Shown here: positions 16,058 to 25,021 of the stretch, one piece after another | Layout of the letters: each line of letters starts with the position of its first letter | How positions within the stretch are numbered: the first letter of the stretch is position 1 | Assembly: GCF_000497205.1 (NCBI RefSeq) | Contig: NZ_AYJW01000030.1 | Coordinates: 1-48,942, forward strand | Source of the DNA: Saccharopolyspora rectivirgula DSM 43747 | GTDB taxonomy: Bacteria > Actinomycetota > Actinomycetes > Mycobacteriales > Pseudonocardiaceae | Reading direction: 5' to 3' | Length of the DNA stretch: 48,942 nucleotides | Program-made: the position numbers and the translations under genes | Notes under the pieces: model-generated | Database searches by the model: none | Told to the model about the DNA's origin: nothing | Seen by the model: only the letters and a program-made list of their open reading frames with translations

Positions 16058-17872
16058 ATGACCGCAACGACCATCCCCGGTCTCGACCAGGCACCGACCA
16101 AGCACGAGCGCCTGCTGGCGTGGGTGCGCGAGGTCGCTGAACTCACCACGCCAGACCAGGTGGTTTGGTGCGATGGTTCGCAGGAGGAATGGAAACGACT
16201 GACTGACCGCCTGGTCGAAGCGGGCACTTTCGTCCGCCTGGACAAGAAGCCCAACTCCTTCTACGCGGCCTCCGACCCCTCGGACGTCGCCCGGGTCGAG
16301 GAACGGACGTTCATCTGCACCCGCGAGAAGAAGGACGCCGGTGTCACCAACAACTGGGTGGACCCGGCCGAGATGAAGGCGACCATGACCGAGCTCTACC
16401 GGGGCTGCATGCGTGGTCGCACGATGTACGTCATCCCGTTCTGCATGGGGCCGCTGGACGCCGAGGACCCCAAGCTCGGTGTGGAGATCACCGACTCCGA
16501 GTACGTCGTGGTGTCGATGCACATCATGACCCGGATGGGCTCGAAGGTCCTCGAACGCCTGGGTGAGGACCGCGAGTTCGTGCCGGCGCTGCACTCGGTG
16601 GGTGCTCCGCTGGAGCCGGGGCAGGAGGACGTCCCCTGGCCCTGCAACGAGACCAAGTACATCACGCACTTCCCGGAGGAGCGCGCCATCTGGAGCTACG
16701 GCTCCGGCTACGGCGGCAACGCGCTGCTGGGCAAGAAGTGCTACTCGCTGCGGATCGCCTCGGCGATGGCCCGGGACGAGGGCTGGCTCGCCGAGCACAT
16801 GCTGATCCTGAAGCTGATCTCCCCGGAGAACAAGGTCTACTACGTCGCCGCCGCGTTCCCGTCCGCCTGCGGGAAGACCAACATGGCGATGCTGCGGCCG
16901 ACCATCCCGGGCTGGAAGGTCGAAACCCTCGGTGACGACATCGCGTGGATGCGGTTCGGCGAGGACGGCCGGCTGTACGCGGTGAACCCGGAGGCCGGTT
17001 TCTTCGGCGTCGCTCCGGGCACCAACTGGAAGACCAACCCGCACGCGATGGAGACCATCGAGAAGGGCAACTCCATCTTCACCAACGTCGCGCTGACCGA
17101 CGACGGTGACGTGTGGTGGGAAGGCATGGAGGGCGACCCCCAGCACCTCATCGACTGGAAGGGCCGCGACTGGACGCCGGACTCCGACGAGCCCGCCGCC
17201 CACCCGAACTCGCGGTACTGCACCCCGATGTCGCAGTGCCCGATCCTGGCGCCCGAGTGGGACGACCCGAAGGGCGTGCCGATCTCGGCGATCCTGTTCG
17301 GCGGCCGCCGCAAGACCACGGTTCCGCTGGTCAGCGAGGCCTTCGACTGGCAGCACGGCGTGTTCCTCGGCGCCACCCTGTCCTCGGAGAAGACCGCTGC
17401 CGCCGCCGGCAAGGTCGGTGAGGTCCGCCGCGACCCGATGGCCATGCTGCCGTTCCTCGGCTACAACGTCGGCGACTACTTCCAGCACTGGGTGAACATC
17501 GGCCAGAAGACCGACGCCAGCAAGCTGCCGCGGATCTACTACGTCAACTGGTTCCGCCGCGGCGAGGACGGCCGGTTCCTGTGGCCGGGATTCGGCGAGA
17601 ACTCCCGCGTGCTGAAGTGGATCACCGAGCGGATCGAGGGCAAGGCTTCCGCCCACGACACCGCGATCGGCCGCGTCCCCTCGGCCGCGGACCTCGACCT
17701 GTCCGGGCTGGAGACCCCGGAGGAGGACGTGAACGCCGCGCTGGCGGTCAACGACGAGGAGTGGAAGGCCGAGATCCCGCTCATCGAGGAGTGGTTCGAC
17801 AAGATCGGCGACGCGCTGCCGGCCTCGATGAAGGACGAGCTGGCCGCTCTGAAGAAGCGTCTCGGTCTCTGA
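16058..17872 (+). CDS. pckG: Phosphoenolpyruvate carboxykinase (GTP)
   Basis: The enzyme interconverts oxaloacetate + GTP and PEP + GDP + CO2, the entry to gluconeogenesis. The 604-residue product has the full GTP-PEPCK set: TNNWVDP near the N-terminus, the Mn/substrate-binding region, the P-loop with reactive Cys FPSACGKTN (near residue 270), [10 protein letters not shown], the ENSRVLKWI Arg segment and the guanine pocket Phe residues ([14 protein letters not shown]). Length is normal for the family. ATG 16058 lies 9 nt after AGGAGA. The gene is alone and ends at a strong terminator. Confidence 0.97.
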   Translation: MTATTIPGLDQAPTKHERLLAWVREVAELTTPDQVVWCDGSQEEWKRLTDRLVEAGTFVRLDKKPNSFYAASDPSDVARVEERTFICTREKKDAGVTNNWVDPAEMKATMTELYRGCMRGRTMYVIPFCMGPLDAEDPKLGVEITDSEYVVVSMHIMTRMGSKVLERLGEDREFVPALHSVGAPLEPGQEDVPWPCNETKYITHFPEERAIWSYGSGYGGNALLGKKCYSLRIASAMARDEGWLAEHMLILKLISPENKVYYVAAAFPSACGKTNMAMLRPTIPGWKVETLGDDIAWMRFGEDGRLYAVNPEAGFFGVAPGTNWKTNPHAMETIEKGNSIFTNVALTDDGDVWWEGMEGDPQHLIDWKGRDWTPDSDEPAAHPNSRYCTPMSQCPILAPEWDDPKGVPISAILFGGRRKTTVPLVSEAFDWQHGVFLGATLSSEKTAAAAGKVGEVRRDPMAMLPFLGYNVGDYFQHWVNIGQKTDASKLPRIYYVNWFRRGEDGRFLWPGFGENSRVLKWITERIEGKASAHDTAIGRVPSAADLDLSGLETPEEDVNAALAVNDEEWKAEIPLIEEWFDKIGDALPASMKDELAALKKRLGL

Positions 17873-17882
17873 CCGAGCGACG

Positions 17883-17939
17883 CCCGGACGGGTGGAATTG
17901 CTGATCGGCGTGGGAAGGTCGGCGATCTGCCCGTCCGGG
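17883..17939 (+). terminator. First hairpin after pckG
   Basis: CCCGGACGGG (17883-17892) pairs perfectly with 17930-17939 across a 37-nt loop. The loop is long, so this may only add to the terminator that follows. Confidence 0.3.
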
Positions 17940-17971
17940 TCAGTCACCCCCTGATTGTTGCGCGGACGTGC

Positions 17972-18018
17972 GGCGCTCCCCCAGGGAAGACGAAGTTCTT
18001 TCGGGGGAGCGCCGTTTT
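17972..18018 (+). terminator. Rho-independent terminator of pckG
   Basis: An 11-bp perfect stem (GGCGCTCCCCC at 17972-17982, complement at 18003-18013) with a 20-nt loop is followed by GTTTTGCT. Confidence 0.75.
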
Positions 18019-18120
18019 GCTGTCTCCCGGTACCACGGTGGTCCGCCGGCTAAACCCCGTGCGCGATCAGCGGTCGCCGCCAGGCAACCAGGAGGACACT
18101 TGGTACGTCCAACCGGTAAA

Positions 18121-18139
18121 TCCGCCCAAAACGGGCGGA
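18121..18139 (+). promoter_or_regulatory. Tight hairpin ahead of a small membrane gene
   Basis: TCCGCCC (18121-18127), loop AAAAC, GGGCGGA (18133-18139) lies 13-25 nt ahead of the SD GGGAGG (18152-18157) of the 48-residue ORF. It could be a leader hairpin or a 5'-end stabiliser. No known riboswitch consensus was recognised around it. Confidence 0.4.
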
Positions 18140-18163
18140 AGGTGGCGAACCGGGAGGTGTGCC

Positions 18164-18310
18164 ATGGCCAACCTGGCGATGCTCGCCCTGTCCGTGGTGG
18201 CCATAGTCGCGGTGTTCATTTCCCTGAGAGCCGAGGAGGACGAGACCGGGGACGGCGAAGACACCGAACTGCCATCCCTTCGGCAAGCCCAGGAGAACCC
18301 GTGGCGGTGA
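18164..18310 (+). CDS. Small membrane protein, 48 residues
   Basis: ATG 18164 follows GGGAGGTG with good spacing. The product starts with one hydrophobic helix (about residues 2-18, ALSVVAIVAVFISL core) and continues with an acidic, Glu/Asp-rich tail (EEDETGDGEDTE) ending in NPWR. This is a single-span protein with an acidic cytosolic tail. No family is recognised. It converges with the TAP-type peptidase gene over a strong hairpin. Real gene likely because of the RBS, clean helix and following terminator. Confidence 0.6.
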   Translation: MANLAMLALSVVAIVAVFISLRAEEDETGDGEDTELPSLRQAQENPWR

Positions 18311-18328
18311 CCCGGTGACCGCCACCCG

Positions 18329-18360
18329 CGGTGGGTGGTGAAGCGCTTCGCCACCCACCG
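18329..18360. terminator. Bidirectional terminator
   Basis: CGGTGGGTGG (18329-18338) pairs perfectly with 18351-18360, and the inner GAAGCGCTTC extends the stem. It is centred between the stops of the small membrane gene (+) and the peptidase gene (-). Confidence 0.75.
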
Positions 18361-18364
18361 CCCG

Positions 18365-19966
18365 TCACAGCAAGTCCTGCAGCTCCAGCAGGTTGTCCAG
18401 CAGGCCGGACCGCTGGTCGCGGACGTCGACCCCGGGCAGCTCTCCGCCGGGGCAGGAGATGTCCCCCGCCGGCACCTGCTTGTCGATGAGGTACTCCACG
18501 ACGACGTCGTCCACGCAACCGTTCCCAGCGCCGTAGACCCCGTGGTCGCCTTCGCCGCGCACGGTCACCAGGCGGGAGTTGGCGAACTCCCGGTGGGCGA
18601 TCAGCGCGCCTTCGTAGGCGGTCGCCGGGTCCTTCTCCGCTTGCAGCATCAGCACCGGCGGAACTCCCTTCCCGTCCGGGCGTTTCAGCTGCGCCTGCTG
18701 CCCGTGCCAGTACAGGCACGGCTGGACGATCGTGTGGTAGCCGTAGAGCGGGAACATCTGCCCCTGCAGCTGCGACCAGGCCGCCACGGAGTCGGGGGTA
18801 CCGCGGAATTCGGTGTCGTTGCAGCGGATGGCGAACATGGTGGCCGCCTGGCTGTCCGCCGGGTCGGTCTGCATCGGGACGAACCTGGCCCTGGTCGCGG
18901 CCAGGCGCTCGGCGACCAGCTCGAGGTCGGTCTCCGCGCGCAGGGCGCGCAGCGCCTCGCCGAGCTCGGGGAACAGCGACTTGCTGTACATCGCTTGGAC
19001 GAGGAGGGCGTCCAGCGCGTTGTGGTCCAGCGGTCCCTGCGGGGTGGGCAGCGGTTGCCGCTTCAAGCCCTCCCGCAATTGGTCCACTGTGAACTGGACT
19101 TGGCGCGGGCTGCTCCCCAGCTGGTACTGGTCGTCGTGCGCGGCGAGCCAGGGGAGCACGTCCTCGCGCCAGCGGCGTTCGAAAGCCATTGGCTGCCAAG
19201 CGAAGACTTCTTGCCAGCTGCCGGTGAACTGGGTGTTCGAGTCCAACACCATCCGATCCACCGCGCGCGGGAAGTAGGTGGCGTAGTGGGCGCCCAGCCA
19301 GGTTCCGCCCGACACCCCGTACCAGTTGATCCGGTCGTGGTCCTCCACCCGCCGCAGCAGGTCCAGGTCGGCAACGGTCTGCTCGGTGTTGACGTACCTG
19401 CCCAGTTCACCGCTGTGCTGGGCGCAGGACTCGGCGAATTCCTCGGTGTGGTGCAGGATCGCGCGGACGTTCTGCGGGCTGCGGTCCTTGACGTCGAAGC
19501 TGGGCGCGTTCTCCTGCGGTCCGCAGGAAACCGTTGTGCTCCTCCCGGTTCCGCGCACGTCGATGCCGTAGATGGTGAAGTGGGCGGCCAGTTCGTCGCG
19601 TCCGTCGAACAGGAAGCCCAGCGGCATTTCCAGTCCTGCGCCGCCGGGGCCGCCGGGGTTGGTGAACAGGGCGCGCGCGTTCTGGGTGCCCTCCGGGCGC
19701 AGTCGGCTGACCGCGATCCGGATTTCCTTGCCGTTGTCCGGGTTGTGCCAGTCCATCGGCGCGGTGAGCGTGCCGCATTCCAGGCGTTCGCCGCCCGGTG
19801 GCAACTGGGGCGGTGGTTCGTCGAAGCAGGGCTGCCAGTCGATGCGCTGGTCGGCGTACTCGCTCGGGACTGCGAACGGTGCCGGTTCGGCCGAAGCGGG
19901 TGCTGCTGCGGTCAGGAGTGCGGTGATGGCTGCGGTGACCCCCAGAACGCGCGTGGTGTTGCGCAT
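18365..19966 (-). CDS. Secreted TAP-type peptidase (alpha/beta hydrolase, S33)
   Basis: The 533-residue product starts with a Sec signal peptide (basic MRNTTR, hydrophobic stretch, cleavage likely after APASA). The alpha/beta hydrolase core has the oxyanion NPGGPGGAG, nucleophile Ser in GVSGGTWLG, Asp in EKDPATAYEGA and His in GEGDHGVYG, plus the C-terminal TAP-like domain with paired Cys. Relatives are Streptomyces tripeptidyl aminopeptidase and SlpD/SlpE, which remove short peptides from the N-terminus of secreted proteins. GGGGGG precedes ATG 19966. A 27-bp perfect palindrome lies 39 bp upstream and is the likely control site. Family firm, specificity inferred. Confidence 0.93.
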   Translation of the reverse strand: MRNTTRVLGVTAAITALLTAAAPASAEPAPFAVPSEYADQRIDWQPCFDEPPPQLPPGGERLECGTLTAPMDWHNPDNGKEIRIAVSRLRPEGTQNARALFTNPGGPGGAGLEMPLGFLFDGRDELAAHFTIYGIDVRGTGRSTTVSCGPQENAPSFDVKDRSPQNVRAILHHTEEFAESCAQHSGELGRYVNTEQTVADLDLLRRVEDHDRINWYGVSGGTWLGAHYATYFPRAVDRMVLDSNTQFTGSWQEVFAWQPMAFERRWREDVLPWLAAHDDQYQLGSSPRQVQFTVDQLREGLKRQPLPTPQGPLDHNALDALLVQAMYSKSLFPELGEALRALRAETDLELVAERLAATRARFVPMQTDPADSQAATMFAIRCNDTEFRGTPDSVAAWSQLQGQMFPLYGYHTIVQPCLYWHGQQAQLKRPDGKGVPPVLMLQAEKDPATAYEGALIAHREFANSRLVTVRGEGDHGVYGAGNGCVDDVVVEYLIDKQVPAGDISCPGGELPGVDVRDQRSGLLDNLLELQDLL

Positions 19967-20004
19967 GCGCCCCCCGTTCGATTCGTGGCCGGCAGAACGC
20001 CGAC

Positions 20005-20031
20005 TGATGATCACGGACACCGTGATCATCA
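20005..20031. promoter_or_regulatory. Perfect 27-bp palindrome upstream of the peptidase
   Basis: Arms TGATGATCACGG (20005-20016) and its exact complement (20020-20031) flank the 3-nt centre ACA. It lies between the peptidase start (19966) and the divergent ROK regulator start (20332), nearer the peptidase. The shape and size fit an operator for a dimeric HTH repressor (GntR/TetR-like); the ROK protein is one candidate but this is inference. Confidence 0.6.
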
Positions 20032-20331
20032 CATCAGGGGAAAAGTGTTCTCGATAGCGCTATCTGTCATCACGCGCAGTGAGGAATGTCAGGGGTCTCC
20101 CGGGGTGGTTCCTCGAGCCGGTGATGGAAAAGGTGAAGAAGCCGCCCGACTTCGCAGGATTCCGGACGTCGCAGCGCGCGACCGGCCGTTCGGACGCGCG
20201 CGGTTCCTGCTCACCCACGGGCGGCGGTTGCACTCGTGCTGAGAGTTAGATCACACTCTATGACGGCTTAATTCCAGTACTTGGAACAAGTTGGCGATCT
20301 CGCCGGATTCAGCTGCGCCGAGGAGCTGCCG

Positions 20332-21543
20332 ATGGAGTCCTGGCAGGGAACAAATCTGCCGAGGGTGGGCGGGTTCAACCGAGCCGTGGTGCTCGACGCG
20401 ATACGGCAGCACGGGGAGATCAGCCGGGTGGAACTGGCGCAGAAGACCGGTCTGACCGCCCAGACCATGTCCAACATCGTGCGCGCGCTGATGGACGAGG
20501 GGCTGGTCACCGAGAACGGGCGGGCGCCCTCGACCGGGGGCAAACGCCGCGTGCTGCTGAAGATCGCCCCGAACTCGTACTCGGCGATCGGCCTGCACCT
20601 GGATCCCGGGGTGATCACCGGCGTCCTGCTGGACCTGGCCGGAACGGTCCGGGTGCGCAGCCGGCGCCGACTGCCCCGCGAAGCCACCCCGAACACGGTG
20701 CTCAACGCGCTGCACCGGACCTACCAGCAGCTGGTGCGCCGATCCGCGGTGGATCCCGGCCGGGTGCTGGGCGTGGGGCTGGCGGTGCCCGGCCCGATCG
20801 ACACCGCTCGCCGCCAAGTGCTGTCCCCACCCGGCTTGCCCGGCTGGGCCGACGTCGCCCTCGCGGACGCGCTGCAGCAGCGGATCGAGTTGAACGTGGT
20901 GCTGGACAACGACGCCACGGCCGCGGCGATAGGGGAGCGCTGGGCGGGCGGTGCCCAGCGGGCCGGTTCCTTCGTCTACGTGTACCTCGGCTCCGGGGTC
21001 GGTGCCGGGCTGGTGCTCGGCGACCGGGTGCACCGCGGGGTCACCAACAACGCCGGGGAGATCGGGCACCTCAACGGAGGGGGCAACCGGCAGTGCCGCT
21101 GCGGGCGCAAGGGCTGCCTGGACGCCTACTGCTCGATCCCGGCGATGCTGGCGGACTGGTGGGCCGCCGGCGGCGACTCGCGCGAGCAGAGCCCCGAGCG
21201 GGCCTACGACCAGTTCGCGCGCCGCGCAGCGGCCGGGGACACCGCTGCGCTGCGGGTGCTCCGGCAGGCGGCCACTCGGCTCGGGCAGAGCTTGGCGGGC
21301 CTGGTGGGGCTGTTGGACGTGGACCGCATCGTGCTCGGCGGCCCCGCGCTGCGGCACGTCGCCGGCCTGGTGGTCGAGCGGGTGGCGAAGGTCCTGCGGG
21401 CCAATGCGCCGGCCTGGGAGGTCCGGCCGGTGCAGGTGCAGACGGCGCTCATCGGGGAAGACGCCGGGGCCGTCGGGGCGGCTTCGCTGGTGCTGGACCA
21501 CACCTACTCGCCGCGGTTGGCGACGCTGCTCGGGCAGAACTGA
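20332..21543 (+). CDS. ROK-family transcriptional regulator
   Basis: The 403-residue product has an N-terminal winged helix (FNRAVVLDAIRQHGEISRVELAQKTGLTAQTMSNIVRALMDEG region), a sugar-kinase-like ROK core with VVLDNDATAAAIGE, and the Zn signature CRCGRKGCLDAYCS. The kinase-type DxGGT ATP motif is degenerate, as in pure regulators (NagC/XylR type). Such proteins usually repress sugar-catabolism genes and respond to a sugar or sugar phosphate. ATG 20332 is chosen because AGGAG (20321-20325) is 6 nt upstream; an in-frame TTG at 20281 has none. No sugar operon is adjacent, so its target is not visible. Confidence 0.93.
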   Translation: MESWQGTNLPRVGGFNRAVVLDAIRQHGEISRVELAQKTGLTAQTMSNIVRALMDEGLVTENGRAPSTGGKRRVLLKIAPNSYSAIGLHLDPGVITGVLLDLAGTVRVRSRRRLPREATPNTVLNALHRTYQQLVRRSAVDPGRVLGVGLAVPGPIDTARRQVLSPPGLPGWADVALADALQQRIELNVVLDNDATAAAIGERWAGGAQRAGSFVYVYLGSGVGAGLVLGDRVHRGVTNNAGEIGHLNGGGNRQCRCGRKGCLDAYCSIPAMLADWWAAGGDSREQSPERAYDQFARRAAAGDTAALRVLRQAATRLGQSLAGLVGLLDVDRIVLGGPALRHVAGLVVERVAKVLRANAPAWEVRPVQVQTALIGEDAGAVGAASLVLDHTYSPRLATLLGQN

Positions 21544-21607
21544 CCCGAGCACCGGGCGGGGGGCGGGAACGTCCCGGTCGAACGGCTCCCGCACCGAGCC
21601 CGCGCCG

Positions 21608-22474
21608 TCAGTCGGCCGCGGTGTTCGAGCTCGCGGAGCGGATCGCCTCCGCCACGGCGTGCCCGAAAGCCGTCATCCCCTTGTCGTTGGGGTGCAGCGG
21701 GGCGGCCAGCGAGGTGGGCAGCACGCCCTCGATGTAGCGCTCGCCGATCGGGGCGCACACGTCGTGCCCCTCGCTCACCGGCGCCAGGTCCACGAATTCG
21801 GCCCCGTGCTCGACCGCCCGCTCCCGCAACACCGCGCTGAGCCTGTCCACACTGGCCTGGATGTAGGTGGCGTCCCGGGCCCACATTGGCTGGTGCGGGT
21901 AGCAGCCGCCGTCCCGGATGTAGGTCGCGTAGCCGACCACGTAGATCTCCGCCCGCGGTGCCCGCCGGGAGATCTCCGCCAGCACCTCGTCGAATTCATC
22001 GGCCAGCGCGTTGATCCGGTCGGCCAGGACGTCCCCGTCCTCGGTCAGCTCGTCGGCGCAGGAGCGCCCGAACGGCTCCGGAAGCAGGTTCAGGCAGCCC
22101 ACCGCCGTTTGCACCAGGTCGACGTCGTTGCCCCCGATTGTCACCGTGACCAGGTCGGTGCTGGGGCGGAGCGCCTCGTACTGCGGTCGGACCAGCCCGT
22201 ACTGCGGTTCGGAGAAGTCCTCGATCTCCGCCCCGGAACAGGTGACGTCGGTCAGTTCGGCGCCCAGCAGCTCGGCCGCCACCTGCGGGTAGCTGGTGCC
22301 GGAGCGCAGGCACAGCGGATGCCCTGCCGGGGGCGGGATGAGCGGGCCGGCCGCGGCCGAATCCCCCAGGGCCACGTACTCCAGCGGTTCCGCGGCGTGC
22401 GCTGCGGGGACCAGTCCGGTCCCCAGCGCGACGGCGAGGGCTCCAGCTGCTCTGGCTAGCCGACCGATTTCCAC
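21608..22474 (-). CDS. Secreted SGNH/GDSL hydrolase
   Basis: The 288-residue product has a signal peptide ending near AHA and an SGNH esterase fold: block I YVALGDSAAAGP with the catalytic Ser, block III GGND, block V HPNDKG with the catalytic His. Six Cys in the mature part suggest three disulfides as in Streptomyces extracellular lipases of this family. It hydrolyses esters or lipids outside the cell. GTG 22474 is preceded by AGGAGG at 5 nt. The gene is on the same strand as the beta-helix gene, 112 bp downstream. Confidence 0.93.
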   Translation of the reverse strand: MEIGRLARAAGALAVALGTGLVPAAHAAEPLEYVALGDSAAAGPLIPPPAGHPLCLRSGTSYPQVAAELLGAELTDVTCSGAEIEDFSEPQYGLVRPQYEALRPSTDLVTVTIGGNDVDLVQTAVGCLNLLPEPFGRSCADELTEDGDVLADRINALADEFDEVLAEISRRAPRAEIYVVGYATYIRDGGCYPHQPMWARDATYIQASVDRLSAVLRERAVEHGAEFVDLAPVSEGHDVCAPIGERYIEGVLPTSLAAPLHPNDKGMTAFGHAVAEAIRSASSNTAAD

Positions 22475-22586
22475 GTGGACCTCCTGATCGGATCAGCCGA
22501 CGGCTCATCCGATCTAGCACGAAAATCGGCCTGTTGACCGGAAAATCACCTGCTTGCCGCGGAAACTGGGGCCGTTCGCGTGAGCG

Positions 22587-24842
22587 TCACGGTTCCCGGC
22601 GCAGCGCGCGGGTGATACCGGCTGCCACGGTGGTGGCCAGGATCCACCCGGCGGCGATCAGCGCCACCGTTATCCACTGCGAGCCCCCGGTGGCCCGCCA
22701 CATCTGGTCGTGGCCCAGGTTGATGATCGGCACCAACTGGTCCACTGTGTACAGGAACGGGTTCCACACCGGGTTGTCCTCTTCGTTGATCGGCTCCAGC
22801 GGGTGGTGGTGGAACCAGGCGGTGCCGGCCGCGGTCAGCACCACGATCCAGGTCAGGGCGCGCACCGGCCGGAAGCCGTAGCTGACCGTGACCCGCTGCA
22901 GCAGGCTCCACAGCTGCACCGGCCACCGCAGCACCGGCCGCGTTTCGGCCGCGATCGCCTGGTAGCGCCGCCGCTGCTTCTCGATCATCACCATCACCGC
23001 GTGCTCTTCGCAGCCGTTGCTGCGGAAGACCATCGCCAGCTGGTCGTAGGGCCCGGGTTGGTACCGCCCCCGGGAGTTGACCCGCAGCCACTCCAAGCGC
23101 TCCTGGACCCGCTCCTTGTCGGTGGGTTCGATCGGGCGGCTGAAGTTGTCGTAGGAGAACCCCTCGACGTCCACGCCGCCCTTGGCCTGCCACAGCACGT
23201 CCTTGTCCGCCAGCAGCTCGCAGGAGGCCTGCCGCAGCAGGACCCGCCCCTGCGGCGGTTCCTTCGGCAGCAGGGTCAGTTCCTGGGCGAACAGCCCGAA
23301 CGCGTTGATCGCGTTGCGGGAGGCCACGTCGCCCAGCACGCAGTCGGTGAAGTTGGCCTGCCGGCCGATGGAGGTGCGGCGCAGCTGGATCTCGCCCTCG
23401 GCCCGGAACTCCCGGCTCCCGGCGGCGCAGACCAGATCGCGGGCGATCGTGGTGCCCCGCAGGTCCAGGGCCGGTTTGTAGGTCATCTTGTGCCGGTGCC
23501 AGGCCGGCTTGGTCAGGTGGGTGGCCCGCAGGTCCAGGTTGGCCCCGACCTGCCCGCCCTGCAGTTGGAACGAGCCGGTGATGTCGGCCTCCCGGCAGTC
23601 CAGGTTGCTGCCCACGGTGACCCGGCTGGCCTGCACCGCATCGGTGCGCGGGCTGTAGACCACCGCCTTGTTCAACGTGAAACTTCCTTGCACCCGCACG
23701 TCGGTCATGCGGAGCTCGCCGTGCAGCACCGCGCCGGTGGCCATCAGGTTGCCGGCGATCTGCGTGCTGTCCAGGTGCAGTGCCCGGCGGGGGTGCTCGA
23801 TGGCCTGGGCCGGTGGCCCGATCCAGCCCACGTCGATGCGGCAGGAGGTCATCCGCAGGTCCGCGCCGAGGCGTGCGTTGGTCATGCGGACGGTGCCGGT
23901 GCTGTGGAACCCGTGGTTGAGCCGCACATCACCGTTGATCTCGGCGCGGTCCAGCACGAGCGTGCTGATCGGGTCGTCCTGGGTGGACTCGCTCTCGTTC
24001 CACGGCTGGTCGCCGGGACGCAGCTCCGCCCGCCCCATCCGCAGGTCGCCGGCGATGTGCGCGCTGGCCAAGCGGAGCTGTCCGGTGCACGAGAAGGAGA
24101 CCCCCCGCTCCACGTCGAAGCGCATGCTCCCGCCGACCTGGATGCCGGTGGCGTTGAGCGCCTGCTGGCCCGGGTTCTCCAACGTGGCCCCGGAGAAGTT
24201 CAGGTTGCCGGCCACGTCGGCCCCCGGGATCCGGATCTGCCCGGTGGCCTTGACGCGCTGGGCCAGCAGCGCGCCGCCGATCGTCAACCGGTCGGCGTGG
24301 ATCGTCCGCCCCTCGGGGTTCTCCAGTTCGCTGTCGTCCAGCGTCAACGAGCCGGTGATGTCGGCGTCGGCGAGGTTGAGCACGCCGGTGCTCTTGCAGC
24401 GCCGCAGCACCGTGTCGCTGCCGACCCGCAAGTTGCGCGCCTGCATCCCGGGCAGCTTGCACTCGGTGAACACCAGCCCGGACAGGGTGGCCTGCCGCAG
24501 GTCGGGTGCGGTGTCGAAGCGGCAGCGGGTGAACTCCAGCAGGTAGGGCAGCTCGGTCGCGCGCAGGTTCACCTCGCCGGTGATGATGGTGTCCTCGATG
24601 GCGATGACCGGCTGCTGGCCAGCTCGCCGGGAACCGAACGGGCGCCAGCCGGGCTCTTCCAGGGATTCGAGCAGTCGCCGGGTGAGGAATTCGCCGCGCA
24701 CCACCCGCTGCGGATCGAACTGGTCGCCGAGCGCGTCCAGCGGGTAGGCAGCGGGTTCGGTCCTGCCGAGCCGCAGCAGCTCGTCGAGCTGTTGCTCGGC
24801 CTCGCTCCCCGGACTGCTGTTGTTCTTCGGCTTGACCGCCAC
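22587..24842 (-). CDS. Large beta-helix protein with two-helix membrane C-terminus
   Basis: This encodes 751 residues. Residues ~75-560 are a long series of ~20-residue turns of the form 'I-x-G-x-L/V-x-L..A' (e.g. ITGSLTLDDSEL, VAGNLNFSGATL, IAGDLRMGRAEL), which resemble pentapeptide or bactofilin coils and predict one continuous beta-helix. A charged helical region follows, then one helix at ~657-676, a loop with WNPFLYTVDQLVPIINLGHDQMW, and a second helix at ~720-745: a 2-TM, pore-loop-like module. Streptomyces relatives are labelled 'membrane-associated oxidoreductase' (from memory), a name I see no support for: no cofactor motif is present. GTG 24842 is chosen because GGGGGA lies 5 nt upstream; a GTG at 24875 has no SD. 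Function unknown. Confidence 0.82.
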   Translation of the reverse strand: MAVKPKNNSSPGSEAEQQLDELLRLGRTEPAAYPLDALGDQFDPQRVVRGEFLTRRLLESLEEPGWRPFGSRRAGQQPVIAIEDTIITGEVNLRATELPYLLEFTRCRFDTAPDLRQATLSGLVFTECKLPGMQARNLRVGSDTVLRRCKSTGVLNLADADITGSLTLDDSELENPEGRTIHADRLTIGGALLAQRVKATGQIRIPGADVAGNLNFSGATLENPGQQALNATGIQVGGSMRFDVERGVSFSCTGQLRLASAHIAGDLRMGRAELRPGDQPWNESESTQDDPISTLVLDRAEINGDVRLNHGFHSTGTVRMTNARLGADLRMTSCRIDVGWIGPPAQAIEHPRRALHLDSTQIAGNLMATGAVLHGELRMTDVRVQGSFTLNKAVVYSPRTDAVQASRVTVGSNLDCREADITGSFQLQGGQVGANLDLRATHLTKPAWHRHKMTYKPALDLRGTTIARDLVCAAGSREFRAEGEIQLRRTSIGRQANFTDCVLGDVASRNAINAFGLFAQELTLLPKEPPQGRVLLRQASCELLADKDVLWQAKGGVDVEGFSYDNFSRPIEPTDKERVQERLEWLRVNSRGRYQPGPYDQLAMVFRSNGCEEHAVMVMIEKQRRRYQAIAAETRPVLRWPVQLWSLLQRVTVSYGFRPVRALTWIVVLTAAGTAWFHHHPLEPINEEDNPVWNPFLYTVDQLVPIINLGHDQMWRATGGSQWITVALIAAGWILATTVAAGITRALRREP

Positions 24843-24965
24843 GCCAGTCCCCCAACTCTCGGCCTGTTGATCCACTGGGAACGTAGTCGATCAACTGCTC
24901 CCCTGCGGGAAGACGCCGGAAGCGGGGTTGAGGTTGCGAAAAACGCCAGGATGTGCCCGGAGAGT

Positions 24966-24998
24966 GGTACCGGGCGGCCGCTTCCACCGCCTGGTACC
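24966..24998 (-). terminator. Hairpin after the amino acid importer operon
   Basis: GGTACCGGGCGG (24966-24977) pairs with 24987-24998 through 12 bp including one G-U pair, loop 9 nt, about 24 nt beyond the stop of the ATPase gene on the minus strand. No T-run. Confidence 0.45.
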
Positions 24999-25021
24999 GG
25001 TGCGTCACAGCTGGTGGACGG

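Noticed and set aside
18019-18163. c-di-AMP or other riboswitch ahead of the 48-residue ORF
   Set aside because: Only one small hairpin is seen; no conserved core of a known class was recognised.
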